NCBI GenBank assembly: GCA_900314565.1
Contig: OMVU01000017.1
Coordinates: 1-53,833, forward strand
From: an uncultured Eubacteriales bacterium
GTDB taxonomy: Bacteria; Bacillota; Clostridia; Lachnospirales; Lachnospiraceae
Direction: 5' to 3'
Length of the DNA stretch: 53,833 bases
Part shown: piece after piece, positions 7,684-16,044 of the stretch
Layout of the letters: the number at the start of each line of letters is the position of its first letter
Position numbering within the stretch: position 1 is the stretch's first letter
The notes under the pieces: generated by a model
The model's database searches: none
What the model was told of the DNA's origin: nothing
The model's input: the letters and a program-made list of their open reading frames with translations, nothing else
Made by a program: the position numbers and the translations under genes

Positions 7684-9174
7684 TTAATGTTCATACCAGC
7701 CTACCGCACCAGGCGTGAGGTTGATGTTGATCTGTTTGATTTCCTGATATTCCTCCAGACCGTGAACACCGAGATCGCGGCCGATACCGGACTTTTTGTA
7801 GCCGCCCCACGGCGCTTCGTTAAACGTGGGATTGTAGCAGTTGATCCAGGTGATACCGGCCCGTATTTCCTTGATCACGCGGATTGCGCGGGAAATATCG
7901 TTTGTGAAGACAGCGCCGGCCAGTCCGTATTCTGTGTCATTGGCAAGACGAATGGCCTCTTCTTCTGTTTTAAATGTCTGAATGGTCACGACCGGGCCGA
8001 AGATCTCTTCTTTCACGATCGTCATATCCGGTGTGCATTGGTCGAATATCGTCGGCCGTACATAGAAGCCCTTGGCACAATCCCCTTCCGTGTAACGCTC
8101 CCCGCCGCAGACCAGAACAGCACCTTCCTCGATACCCTTTTGAATGTATCTCAAAACTTTATTCATCTGTTCTTCCGTTACCAAAGGACCCATGTCCGGA
8201 TTTTCTATCGGATCACCAAGGGTGATCGCGTTGGCACGCTCCGCAAGACGCGCGACAAAGGCGTCATGCAGGCTTTCCTCAATAATGATCCGGCTGCCGG
8301 CAGAACATACCTCGCCCTGGTTGAAGAAAATGCCGATCATGGCCCATTCCACAGCGCCTTCCAGATCCGTGTCGGCAAAAATCACGTTCGGAGATTTGCC
8401 GCCCAGTTCCAGTCCGATCTTTTTTATATTTCCGGCAGCAGCTTTCATAATGCTCTGTCCTGCGGCAGTCGAGCCCGTAAAGGTTACCAGGCTGATGTCG
8501 GGATGAGAAGCTATGGCATTTCCGACACTTTCTCCAGGGCCAAGCACCAGGTTTACACTTCCTTTGGGCATCCCGGCTTCTTCAAAGATCTCAAACATTT
8601 TCACAGAAGAAAGCACACAGTTTGAACTGGGTTTGAAAACAATGCTGTTGCCGGCAGCAAGAGCCGGAGCCATTTTCCACGCACCCATCAGAAACGGATA
8701 GTTCCAGGGTGTGATCAGACCGCAGACTCCCACCGGTTCATGGACGGTGTACGAGTGCATCTTGCCGAATCCATCGTTTACATCATAGACGCCTCCGTAA
8801 GGGGCTTTGATGAGCCCCGCATAGTAACGATAACAATGAATCGCATCGTCTATATCGCCCTCCGATTCCCGAAGCGGTTTTCCCATATCTATGGCGTCGA
8901 GACGGGCAAGCTCCTCTCTGGCCTCGTCCATCAGATCCGCCAGCTTCAGGATGAAATCTCCCCTTGTCTGGCTGTCCATATCCCGCCACTCACGAGTTTC
9001 ATAAAAGCTCTGCTTTGCAGCGGCAACAGCAAGATCAACGTCTTCTTTGCCGCTGACAGTCATTTTTGCCAGCACGTTACCGTTTGCAGGGTTGATCGTA
9101 TCAGCATACTCTCCGCTGACACTTTCGACCCATTCTCCGCCTATATAGTTTTTACAGATCTGCATAATACTCAT
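7684..9174 (-). CDS. Aldehyde dehydrogenase (aminobutanal/betaine-aldehyde type)
   Basis: NAD(P)-dependent aldehyde dehydrogenase of 496 residues, the normal length. Catalytic features are intact: PWNYP (N158), KPSS (K181), GLELGGKSP (general base E256) and NQGEVCSAGSR with nucleophile C290. The sequence resembles the betaine-aldehyde/4-aminobutanal group (YYAGL, GWGGYKKSG-like APWGGYKKSGIGR). In context it would oxidise 4-aminobutanal made by putrescine aminotransferase to GABA. Start: ATG 9174 has GGAGG only 2 bases before it, so the in-frame ATG at 9165 (spacing 11) may be the true start. It forms an operon with the kinase-like gene and gabT. Confidence 0.88.
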   Translation of the reverse strand: MSIMQICKNYIGGEWVESVSGEYADTINPANGNVLAKMTVSGKEDVDLAVAAAKQSFYETREWRDMDSQTRGDFILKLADLMDEAREELARLDAIDMGKPLRESEGDIDDAIHCYRYYAGLIKAPYGGVYDVNDGFGKMHSYTVHEPVGVCGLITPWNYPFLMGAWKMAPALAAGNSIVFKPSSNCVLSSVKMFEIFEEAGMPKGSVNLVLGPGESVGNAIASHPDISLVTFTGSTAAGQSIMKAAAGNIKKIGLELGGKSPNVIFADTDLEGAVEWAMIGIFFNQGEVCSAGSRIIIEESLHDAFVARLAERANAITLGDPIENPDMGPLVTEEQMNKVLRYIQKGIEEGAVLVCGGERYTEGDCAKGFYVRPTIFDQCTPDMTIVKEEIFGPVVTIQTFKTEEEAIRLANDTEYGLAGAVFTNDISRAIRVIKEIRAGITWINCYNPTFNEAPWGGYKKSGIGRDLGVHGLEEYQEIKQININLTPGAVGWYEH

Positions 9175-9209
9175 AACCTCCGATCTTATATGGATTATTT
9201 TTCATGACT

Positions 9210-9279
9210 CCGCCACAACACCCGGCAAAAGGATATTTTTGAAGAGGTCTTATTTAACCTTCCGCCCGGTGTGTGGCGG
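9210..9279 (-). terminator. Intercistronic GC-rich hairpin
   Basis: CCGCCACAACACCCGGC (9210-9226) pairs imperfectly with GCCCGGTGTGTGGCGG (9264-9279) around a ~37-nt loop between the antiporter gene and the aldehyde dehydrogenase gene. On the minus strand no long T-run follows, so it may be an RNA-processing or stability hairpin giving unequal expression rather than a full terminator. Confidence 0.45.
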
Positions 9280-9348
9280 TTTCTGTTACCCAGTCCTATT
9301 CTGAATTTCCTGAAAATCAGTCGGACCGGAAATGTAACCTGTGTGGGA

Positions 9349-10701
9349 TTACATCAGCGCGAAGCCGGCTGCCAGGAAGCAGACAACAGCAACGCCTGCT
9401 GAGATTCCCACATATGGCAGCTGGGACAACGCGTGATCCATATTATCGATTCCCGCACTTTGTGAAGACAAAACCGTAGCATCAGCGTAGAAACAGGCAT
9501 GGCTGCCAAAGGTACCGCCGGAAATAACGGCGGCCATTGTCAAAGGAATGCTTGCACCGAGAGATGCCGCAAGGGGAATGAAGATGGGAATAACGACCGC
9601 ACTCATGCCCCAGTCAGAAGCGGTGATGAATGCCAGTCCTCCAAGCAGAAGGAAGCAGACTGCGGGGAAAATGGCCGGTGTCAGATACGGTTCCACTCTC
9701 TCAATGATATACTCGGTCATTCCCATTTCCGCTGTTATGACCTGAAGGGTAAAGCATCCGGTCAGCAGGAAGAAGATGGAAAGCATCGTTCCGAAACCGG
9801 AAACCGTCAGGCTCATAAACTTCTCCAGATTCATGATCTTTGTGGGAACATACATAATAAGACAGACGACCAGTCCTACGATGACACCGATCAGAATCTC
9901 ATTTGTAATAAAACTGACAATGACCATAAGGATCATGGGGACCAGAAAATTCCAGATGTTGCCGTTCTCGTCATAGGAGCCTTCTTCATGGTTGAACTTT
10001 CGGCTGCGCTCGCTGTACACCATGCCGGTTTCCTCAACACGCCTGTACGCGGCTTTCATATGGCCCAGTTTCGGAAAGATCCCGGCGCAGAAAAGGGCTA
10101 CCACGATCAGTGCGCAGATCGGATAGAAACAAAATGGAATTGCTGATATATAAGCGCTGAGGCCAGAAGAATAATTTGCTGCAATCGCTTCCTGATCTAT
10201 AAAAAGCTCTGAGTAGAACACTGCCCATGTAGAAAACGGAATCAGCACACACACCGGCGCACCCGTGGAATCCAGCAGAAAAGCCAGCGCTTCACGCGGC
10301 ATCTTGCGTCTGTCAAAAAGACTTTTCATGCAGGTACCTATCGACAGAACATTCAGATAGTCATCAATGAAGATAAGAATGCCCATGATATAGGTGGCAA
10401 ACAGAGATTTTCTCTGTGTATCACACACCTTTCCAATGATTCTTGCAAAACCGAATGTTCCTTTGGAGGCCGTAAGAACAGCAATCAGACTGCCGAACAG
10501 ACCACAGACCAGCCAGAGCCATGCATTGTCAGCAACCACGTCCTGCAGCACAACGACCCATTCCGTCATAAAATCTTTTCCATAAAGGAACAACGCGCCA
10601 ATCACAGATCCGAGCAGCAGACATTCGGTGCATCTTTTCGTAATAATCGCCCCGACAATAACCAGCAGCACAATGATCAATCCAATCAATCCCATATTCA
10701 T
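9349..10701 (-). CDS. NhaC-family cation/amine antiporter
   Basis: Polytopic membrane protein of 450 residues with about 11-12 hydrophobic segments. It belongs to the NhaC/ion-transporter superfamily: the hallmark IFIDDYLNVLSIGT occurs near residue 112, followed by STGAPVCVLIPFSTWAVF, and a late SDWGMSAVVIPIFIPL and SGGTFGSHACFYADATVLSS. NhaC members exchange Na+ for H+ or metabolites (for example malate/lactate). Lying directly after putrescine aminotransferase in the same orientation, this one may import putrescine or exchange it for GABA; that is inference from context. ATG 10701 has GGAG about 12 bases upstream. Confidence 0.78.
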   Translation of the reverse strand: MNMGLIGLIIVLLVIVGAIITKRCTECLLLGSVIGALFLYGKDFMTEWVVVLQDVVADNAWLWLVCGLFGSLIAVLTASKGTFGFARIIGKVCDTQRKSLFATYIMGILIFIDDYLNVLSIGTCMKSLFDRRKMPREALAFLLDSTGAPVCVLIPFSTWAVFYSELFIDQEAIAANYSSGLSAYISAIPFCFYPICALIVVALFCAGIFPKLGHMKAAYRRVEETGMVYSERSRKFNHEEGSYDENGNIWNFLVPMILMVIVSFITNEILIGVIVGLVVCLIMYVPTKIMNLEKFMSLTVSGFGTMLSIFFLLTGCFTLQVITAEMGMTEYIIERVEPYLTPAIFPAVCFLLLGGLAFITASDWGMSAVVIPIFIPLAASLGASIPLTMAAVISGGTFGSHACFYADATVLSSQSAGIDNMDHALSQLPYVGISAGVAVVCFLAAGFALM

Positions 10702-10749
10702 ATTAATTGTTTACTCCTTCATCTGATTCTTAACTCTTCTGTAAACGTC

Positions 10750-12120
10750 TTACAGATCCATGGCTGCTACCGTGTCTGCCAGAGCCAGATCCATCCGTTC
10801 GATTACATCGGCAATATCCTGTTCAGAAATCACGGCAGTGGGCTCAAAACGGATCGTCTGAGCGTTCACCAGCGTACCGGCTGTCATGACACGCCGTCCA
10901 AAGAGTCCTTTGGAGGTCTCATATCCTATCTCACAGGAGTGGAATTCTACTGCCAGCATCAGTCCGGTGCCGCGGACTTCCTTAATGACATTGGGATATT
11001 TATCCGCCAGGGACTGCAGACCGGCTTTCAGAATCTCGCCCTTTGTCTTGCAGACACCCGGGATATCGTGTTTCAGCATATATTGAATCGTTGCAATGGC
11101 AGCCGCACAGCACAGCGGGTTGCCGCCAAAAGTAGGAGAACCGAGCAGCCAGGGATTGTCAATCAGATCCTGTGTCCACATGGAGGGCTTGCAGATGATG
11201 CCGGTGATCGGCAGGATACCTCCGCCAAAAGCTTTGCCAAATGTCATGATATCCGGGCAGACCCCTTCCGCTTCGCAGCGCCACATCGTACCGGTACGTC
11301 CCATCCCGGTCTGGATCTCATCGAAAATAAGAGCAACACCGGTTTCATCGCAGATCTCCCGAACCTCAGCAAGATAACCTTCGGGCGGAATGATGACGCC
11401 TGCTTCCCCCTGAATAGGCTCCAGAATCACGGCGGCAACCTTTTCCCCTACTATCTGAAGGTTCCTGATCGCTTTGCGTATATCCTCAGCGCAGCCATAC
11501 TGAACATGCTGGACCTGCTGGACCATCGGTGTATAAGGAACACGGTAACTGGCTTTTCCTCCCATGGAAATTGCTCCCATGGATTTTCCGTGGAACGCTC
11601 CGACTGTGGAAATATACCAGCGACCTCCTGTAGCGATACGGGCAAGCTTCAAAGCCATTTCAACAGCCTCGGCACCGCCGTTGGTAAAGAAGCATTGCTG
11701 CAGTTCCCCCGGTGTGATATCCGCCATAGCTTTTGCCAGATAACCGCGCAGCGGATCCAAAAGCTCCTGAGAATGAAGTGCCTGATGATCAAGCTGCGCT
11801 CTTACAACCTCCATGATTTCCGGATTTCTATGACCGCAGGTATAAATGCCGAAGCCGCCAAGACAATCAATGAATTTTTCTCCGCCCAGGCCGTAGATAT
11901 AGGCACCTTCGTCATCCCATTCAAGGACTGCTCCTGCTTCGGAATCGGATGATACAGACTTTCTGTACTTCAGCCAGCCAGGACTGACATAATTATCAAA
12001 ATAGTCGAGTGTTTCCATTACCATCTGCTTTTTTGTTTCGGCGGATAAATCCTTGCGGTCTGTCTTAATCAGGGAAATGACCCTGTCCAGATCCTGAATA
12101 ACCTGTTCTTTCGTTGCCAT
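10750..12120 (-). CDS. patA: Putrescine aminotransferase
   Basis: Class III PLP aminotransferase of 456 residues. The long N-terminal helix (TLDYFDNYVSPGWLKYRKS) and the stretch ECYPF-less FIDCLGGFGIYTCGHRNPE are typical of the PatA/YgjG putrescine transaminase group, as is FTNGGAEAVEMALKLAR. Active-site residues: D267 in LIFDEIQTGMGRTG and PLP lysine K296 in MTFGKAFGGGILP. Expected reaction: putrescine + 2-oxoglutarate to 4-aminobutanal + glutamate. It is first in the polyamine operon, behind a leader hairpin, with CCAGGAGG before ATG 12120. Confidence 0.88.
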   Translation of the reverse strand: MATKEQVIQDLDRVISLIKTDRKDLSAETKKQMVMETLDYFDNYVSPGWLKYRKSVSSDSEAGAVLEWDDEGAYIYGLGGEKFIDCLGGFGIYTCGHRNPEIMEVVRAQLDHQALHSQELLDPLRGYLAKAMADITPGELQQCFFTNGGAEAVEMALKLARIATGGRWYISTVGAFHGKSMGAISMGGKASYRVPYTPMVQQVQHVQYGCAEDIRKAIRNLQIVGEKVAAVILEPIQGEAGVIIPPEGYLAEVREICDETGVALIFDEIQTGMGRTGTMWRCEAEGVCPDIMTFGKAFGGGILPITGIICKPSMWTQDLIDNPWLLGSPTFGGNPLCCAAAIATIQYMLKHDIPGVCKTKGEILKAGLQSLADKYPNVIKEVRGTGLMLAVEFHSCEIGYETSKGLFGRRVMTAGTLVNAQTIRFEPTAVISEQDIADVIERMDLALADTVAAMDL

Positions 12121-12152
12121 AATATTGATCCTCCTGGTTTTGAAATATAAAA

Positions 12153-12184
12153 AACGGCGCCTCCATAGAAATGGAAACGCCGTT
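12153..12184 (-). terminator. Terminator or attenuator upstream of patA
   Basis: AACGGCG (12153-12159) pairs with CGCCGTT (12178-12184), with further pairing of TCCAT/ATGGA inside. On the minus strand the stem runs into TTTTTATATTT, a good intrinsic terminator, 33 bp before the patA start. It may simply end the lysR transcript, but any patA promoter upstream (an AGTATA/TATACT site lies at 12246-12251 without a good -35) would read through it, so attenuation is possible. Confidence 0.7.
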
Positions 12185-12352
12185 GCTTCTTTCGATAATC
12201 ATAAAGGATTGTGCGGAGAATTAAAAAGACAAAAAAGATCTGAAAAGTATATCAGAAAGATAGGAAAAAACGAATAGTATACTCCTAAGATATCGTACTG
12301 TTTCTGTCTGACAGATTTAAGAATGGAACCAGCCGTTTGGTCTCAGAAAAAA

Positions 12353-13306
12353 TTAAAGAATTTCTGCATTCTCCGGAAGATCATATTCCTCCGCTCTGAC
12401 CTGGAAACGCTCTGAGTGAATCAGATCTCTGGCCATGAAATCAGCTGCATAATCCAGAAACAGCTGAGTAAGTCTTGGGGGTCTTTCCCCTGCCGGCCAG
12501 ACAAGATAGTAGTCGATCTTTTTGATCGGGTCTGTGATCACCCTGGTTTCAACCAGATTGTTCGGGGTGTAGGTTGTCTGGGGGAAAATGGCAATGCCAA
12601 CGGACTGTTCGGCAAGCGCAACGGCGTCGAGATAACTGGCGGTTTCGCACAGACACCTGGGCTCCTTCCCGATCTCGCCGAACCAGCGCTGTATGGCTTC
12701 GATTCTGGAAGGACGATTCGGAAGAATGAGTAATTCGTCGGATAATGCGCTTAAAGGGATCTCCGGACCCCTGATTTCTGCGAGAGAGTGATTTTTCGGA
12801 ATGATCGCTACCCATGGTTCCGAGCATATGTACATACCCTCCATGCGCTCCATATCATACGGCGCAGCAATCAGTGCCGCATCGGCAAGCCCTTTGAATA
12901 AGCGATCAATTGCTTCATCACTGCTTCCGTTCCATAAGGAATAATGAACCAGCGGATACTCATCATGAAAGCCTGCAATCCATCGCGCCATGACAAAAGG
13001 CGCCCTCCCTTCCACGATGGCCAGACAAAGGTTCCCATGAGGTGCCCCTTTCAGATCCTCAAACTCTGCCCGTGTTCGATCGGCCAGCTCCAGGATCTGT
13101 TGCGCCCTTCGGTACAGCTTCCGTCCTTCTTCCGTTATTCTCAACGGTCTTTTACCCCGGATGAAAAGCTCTACACCCAGCTCATCTTCAAGTTCTTTAA
13201 TTTGTTTTGACAGCGGCGGTTGAGATATATTCAGTTTTTCAGCGGCACGGGTAATGTTCGCCTCTTGTGCTGTGACGACGAAATACCTCAGCACTCTAAG
13301 GTCCAT
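12353..13306 (-). CDS. LysR-family transcriptional regulator
   Basis: A 317-residue LysR-type regulator: N-terminal winged HTH (MDLRVLRYFVVTAQEANITRA then AEKLNISQPPLSKQIKELE, residues 1-60), a linker helix, and a periplasmic-binding-protein-like effector domain (~90-300). ATG 13306 follows GGAAAGGAG. It is transcribed in the same direction as, and 232 bp upstream of, the putrescine operon and divergently from purF. By position it most likely senses a polyamine or a breakdown product and controls the patA operon; control of purF is possible but less likely. The leader carries a terminator-like hairpin (13408-13451). Confidence 0.88.
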   Translation of the reverse strand: MDLRVLRYFVVTAQEANITRAAEKLNISQPPLSKQIKELEDELGVELFIRGKRPLRITEEGRKLYRRAQQILELADRTRAEFEDLKGAPHGNLCLAIVEGRAPFVMARWIAGFHDEYPLVHYSLWNGSSDEAIDRLFKGLADAALIAAPYDMERMEGMYICSEPWVAIIPKNHSLAEIRGPEIPLSALSDELLILPNRPSRIEAIQRWFGEIGKEPRCLCETASYLDAVALAEQSVGIAIFPQTTYTPNNLVETRVITDPIKKIDYYLVWPAGERPPRLTQLFLDYAADFMARDLIHSERFQVRAEEYDLPENAEIL

Positions 13307-13407
13307 ACCTTTTCTCCTTTCCTTACCACCGGATCATCTGCCGAAAAAGAATATGTCAAAGATCAATGCCGGTTTGGCGCTCAGTACACAGTTTCTGAAC
13401 GCCGATT

Positions 13408-13451
13408 ATAAAAACAGACGTCCTTCCGGCAGAAATGCCAGGAAGAACGCC
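13408..13451 (-). terminator. Terminator-like hairpin in lysR leader
   Basis: GACGTCCTTCCGGCA and TGCCAGGAAGAACGCC pair imperfectly around GAAA; on the minus strand the stem is followed by TGTTTTTAT. It sits between the lysR promoter (-10 at 13470) and the lysR start, giving an attenuator-like layout. Confidence 0.5.
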
Positions 13452-13469
13452 TTTGCTCTGTGGAAGTCA

Positions 13470-13499
13470 TTATAACTGTTATTTGATTTTCTTGTCAAC
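13470..13499 (-). promoter_or_regulatory. Consensus promoter of lysR
   Basis: Minus strand TTGACA (13494-13499), 18-bp spacer, TATAAT (13470-13475): perfect hexamers. It directs transcription towards lysR with a ~160-nt leader. Confidence 0.7.
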
Positions 13500-13557
13500 A
13501 AGGACATTCAAAACCAACGAATAAACAACCAAAATGCTTTCCGTTGTTCCGTTTGTC

Positions 13558-13566
13558 CCGAACGAT
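13558..13566 (+). promoter_or_regulatory. PurBox-like operator
   Basis: CCGAACGAT matches the core of the Firmicutes PurR box (CCGAACWWT allowing one deviation) and ends 7 bp before the -35 of the purF promoter. Preceding CCGTTGTTCCG repeats may be a second half-site. PurR control of purF is established in Bacillus; here it is inferred. Confidence 0.4.
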
Positions 13567-13573
13567 TTGTCGC

Positions 13574-13603
13574 TTGACACCGGAAAGTTTCAGAGTATAT
13601 AAT
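13574..13603 (+). promoter_or_regulatory. Consensus promoter of purF
   Basis: TTGACA (13574-13579), 18-bp spacer, TATAAT (13598-13603). Perfect sigma-A hexamers pointing to purF; back-to-back with the lysR promoter. Confidence 0.75.
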
Positions 13604-13621
13604 CAGCGGCGTAAAGGCAAG

Positions 13622-13661
13622 GGCGTCTTTGAGTGAAATGACTCAGAGACGTCTTTTTTCT
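13622..13661 (+). terminator. Intrinsic terminator/attenuator in purF leader
   Basis: GTCTTTGAGT (about 13625-13634) pairs with ACTCAGAGAC (13641-13650), with GTC then TTTTTT following. It begins only ~12 nt after the predicted start of transcription, so most transcripts would stop at about 50 nt unless terminator formation is prevented. No alternative antiterminator pairing is obvious by eye. Confidence 0.65.
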
Positions 13662-13691
13662 ATTAACAAAAAACAGATCAAAGGGGAAAAC

Positions 13692-13805
13692 ATGTTTAAT
13701 GCAATAAAAACAAAAGATGAATATCTGCTGCATGCCGCAAACCTCTTTAAGCTGCAGCCTATGCCGGCATTCGATCCGCAAATCAAAGTAAGCCTGCCCG
13801 AATAG
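13692..13805 (+). CDS. Short leader ORF before purF (37 aa)
   Basis: ATG 13692 follows AAGGGG with 5-base spacing and encodes 37 residues (MFNAIKTKDEYLLHAANLF...SLPE), ending 30 bp before the purF start. I do not recognise the sequence. It lies after the leader terminator, so it is co-transcribed with purF. It may be a real small protein, a translational-coupling leader peptide, or the remnant of a longer gene. Confidence 0.4.
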   Translation: MFNAIKTKDEYLLHAANLFKLQPMPAFDPQIKVSLPE

Positions 13806-13835
13806 AAGAAAACAATGACAAAAAGGAGAACATTC

Positions 13836-15263
13836 ATGAACATCCATGAGGAATGCGGTGTTTTCGGTGTCATCGCTGAAAAGCCGATCAATGTGGCGAA
13901 TATCTGCTACTACGGATTATATGCCCTGCAGCACAGAGGGCAGGAAAGCTGTGGTATCGTCGTCAATGACGACGGCCTGTTTGTCTCCCACAAAGACCTC
14001 GGTCTGGTGAGTGAAGTTTTCAGCCGGGATACGCTTTCTTCCCTTCCGGCAAGTACCATGGCCGTTGCACATGCGCGTTACGGAACGACCGGGGGCACGA
14101 ACCGGAACAACTGCCAGCCGATCGAAGTGAATCATCAAAAAGGAAGGATGGCGATCGCGCATAACGGAAATCTTTCCAATGCGGCAGAGCTTCGTTCTGC
14201 GCTTGAACTGTCCGGGGCCATTTTCCATACTTCCAGTGATACGGAGACCATTGCCTATATCGTCACAAAAGAACGCTTAAACGCGCCTTCCATCGAAGAA
14301 GCATTAAGCCGCGCGATGAATACGCTGGACGGTGCCTACTCTCTGGTTCTGATGTCTCCGCAAAAGCTGCTCTGCGCCAGAGACCCTTACGGATTTCGGC
14401 CGCTCTGTTATGGAAAGACGGAAGACGGTGTGTATGTAGTTGCCTCCGAAAGCTGTGCGCTTCATGCGGTCGGGGCTGAATTTATCCGGGATGTGGAGCC
14501 CGGGGAAATTCTGATCTTCAGTAAAGAGGGTGTTTTGTCCAGACGGGAACACTGCCGGTCCAAAGAGAAAAAGCTCTGTATCTTTGAATATATTTATTTT
14601 GCGCGTCCTGATTCTATCATGGATGGCCGATCGGTACATGCTGCCCGCCTCAATGCCGGAAAGGTCCTGGCGCGGGAACATCCTGCGGATGCGGATATTG
14701 TTGTCGGTGTTCCTGACTCCGGTCTGGATGCTGCGCTCGGTTACAGCAGGGCATCCGGAATACCCTATGGCATAGGTCTCATTAAAAACAAATATATCGG
14801 GAGAACGTTCATTGCACCCGGTGACCGGCTGGACCAGGTAAAGATCAAACTGTCTGCTGTTAAAGAGGTCGTGGAAAACAGGAGTATTGTCCTGATAGAC
14901 GATTCCATCGTCCGGGGTACGACCAGCGGCCGCATTGTTTCACTGCTTCGGGAAGCCGGTGCAAAAGAGATCCATATGCGCGTTTCTGCCCCGCCGTTTC
15001 TATACCCCTGTTTTTATGGAACAGATATCGATTCCGGCGAAAACCTGATCGCCTGTCATCATACCGTTCCTGAAATTGCAAAGATCATCGGGGCGGATTC
15101 TCTCGGTTTTCTTCCGGTTGAAGACCTTGGGGAGCTTTCCGGAAACGGGGATTATTGCAGTGCCTGTTTTGATGGCAGATATCCGACGAGAATACCATCG
15201 GATACAAGAAAGAACCGATTTGAACAGAGGTTGTCAGAGAAAACAGGCTCTGGAAGCGTATAA
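13836..15263 (+). CDS. purF: Amidophosphoribosyltransferase
   Basis: First committed step of purine synthesis: PRPP + glutamine to 5-phosphoribosylamine. ATG 13836 (MNIHEECGVFGVIAEK) is chosen for its AAAAAGGAG site; the upstream ATG 13815 lacks one. The N-terminal Ntn-glutaminase domain starts at nucleophile C7 after a six-residue propeptide, with LQHRGQESCG and ARYGTTGG. The PRTase domain has the PRPP loop SIVLIDDSIVRGTTSGR, and the C-terminus keeps CSACFDGRYPT, cysteines that bind 4Fe-4S in Bacillus-type PurF. 475 residues, normal length. It is monocistronic with its own promoter; a second diverged paralogue lies at 24569-25984. Confidence 0.95.
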   Translation: MNIHEECGVFGVIAEKPINVANICYYGLYALQHRGQESCGIVVNDDGLFVSHKDLGLVSEVFSRDTLSSLPASTMAVAHARYGTTGGTNRNNCQPIEVNHQKGRMAIAHNGNLSNAAELRSALELSGAIFHTSSDTETIAYIVTKERLNAPSIEEALSRAMNTLDGAYSLVLMSPQKLLCARDPYGFRPLCYGKTEDGVYVVASESCALHAVGAEFIRDVEPGEILIFSKEGVLSRREHCRSKEKKLCIFEYIYFARPDSIMDGRSVHAARLNAGKVLAREHPADADIVVGVPDSGLDAALGYSRASGIPYGIGLIKNKYIGRTFIAPGDRLDQVKIKLSAVKEVVENRSIVLIDDSIVRGTTSGRIVSLLREAGAKEIHMRVSAPPFLYPCFYGTDIDSGENLIACHHTVPEIAKIIGADSLGFLPVEDLGELSGNGDYCSACFDGRYPTRIPSDTRKNRFEQRLSEKTGSGSV

Positions 15264-15558
15264 ACTTTCCCTCCTGAACCGGTGAATCATTCGTTTCGAT
15301 TTTATAGTGGTATATTGCGAAAAATAAAGAGAATAGTCAATGAATCCGGATAACATAAAGGCGACCACAACGAGGGTTCGTATGGGATCGTCTTACCGTG
15401 CGCCCAGAGGGCGCTGCGTGCCGGTGACACGCGTTTAGCGCCGACCGGAGCGGAGCGGAGACCGAACATCAAATCTTTTTCAAGATCACTTCAGTAGCCA
15501 GTATAATACAGTCATTTTCGAGGCCTTCAATTCCTGATGAACAGAAAAGTGAAAAAAA
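15264..15558. other. Intergenic region after purF, no gene recognised
   Basis: Contains a GC-rich, partly palindromic patch at about 15395-15465 (GTGCGCCCAGAGGGCGC and CACGCG/GCGCC arms) of unlike composition to the AT-rich ORF that follows. I see no gene or known RNA in it. It may be the edge of an inserted segment. Confidence 0.3.
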
Positions 15559-15921
15559 GTGAAACTACAGATTACTGCTGGTGACAGATTGGAAACAACT
15601 TCCAAGCCTTATGAAACACAACTTCGGTATGATGATTGTCGCTACAAGAATCCACTCCCCTTTGATTTTACGATAAAAGTGAATGGAACGATTGTCCAAA
15701 TTGAATTTGATGGCAAACAACATTTTACAAGTATTAAGGCATTTGGCGATGATAAAGGTTATTGTTTTCGGGTAATAAGGGATTGGGTAAAGAACGAGTA
15801 TTGCAAAACAAAAAAGATCAAGCTTGTCAGAATACGCTATGATCAAGCGGAAGCAATTGATGATATTCTCGAACTGGTAATTGAGCACCCAGAAATATTT
15901 GATAATAGAATCAATCCCTAA
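15559..15921 (+). CDS. Nuclease-fold protein, Vsr/DUF559-like
   Basis: A 120-residue protein of AT-rich codon use unlike its neighbours. The core LPFDFTIKVNGTIVQIEFDG followed by KQHF, an FGDDKGYCFRVIRDWVKNEYC segment and IKLVRIRYDQ fits the PD-(D/E)XK pattern seen in short restriction/homing-endonuclease-like and phage proteins (PFDF...IEFDG.QHF...KN.YC....I.L.RI.Y). Asp/Glu/Lys candidates for metal binding are D, E and K/Q in IEFDGKQH. The start is uncertain (GTGAAAAAAAGTG before ATG gives a poor site), so it may be the C-terminal part of a longer protein. Position next to the 3' end of guaA, a known island insertion site, and base composition suggest transfer. Confidence 0.55.
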   Translation: MKLQITAGDRLETTSKPYETQLRYDDCRYKNPLPFDFTIKVNGTIVQIEFDGKQHFTSIKAFGDDKGYCFRVIRDWVKNEYCKTKKIKLVRIRYDQAEAIDDILELVIEHPEIFDNRINP

Positions 15922-15997
15922 TAATATTTATTTTTCAAGGGATCTGTTTTTGTTTATTATGGCAATTTTGGGTCAATGTTGGGTCAAGAAGCAAAAA

Positions 15998-16040
15998 TAA
16001 ACCCCGAAAAGCCCTTAAATAAAGGGCATTTCGGGGTTTT
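15998..16040. terminator. Bidirectional terminator between nuclease ORF and guaA
   Basis: AAACCCCGAAAAGCCCTT (from 15999) pairs with AAGGGCATTTCGGGGTTTT (to 16040) around AAATA. A-tract and T-tract flank it, so it can stop guaA transcripts (minus) and the plus-strand ORF. Just upstream, GGGTCAA is directly repeated with TTGGGTCAATG TTGGGTCAAG at about 15969-15988. Confidence 0.8.
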
Positions 16041-16044
16041 CAGA

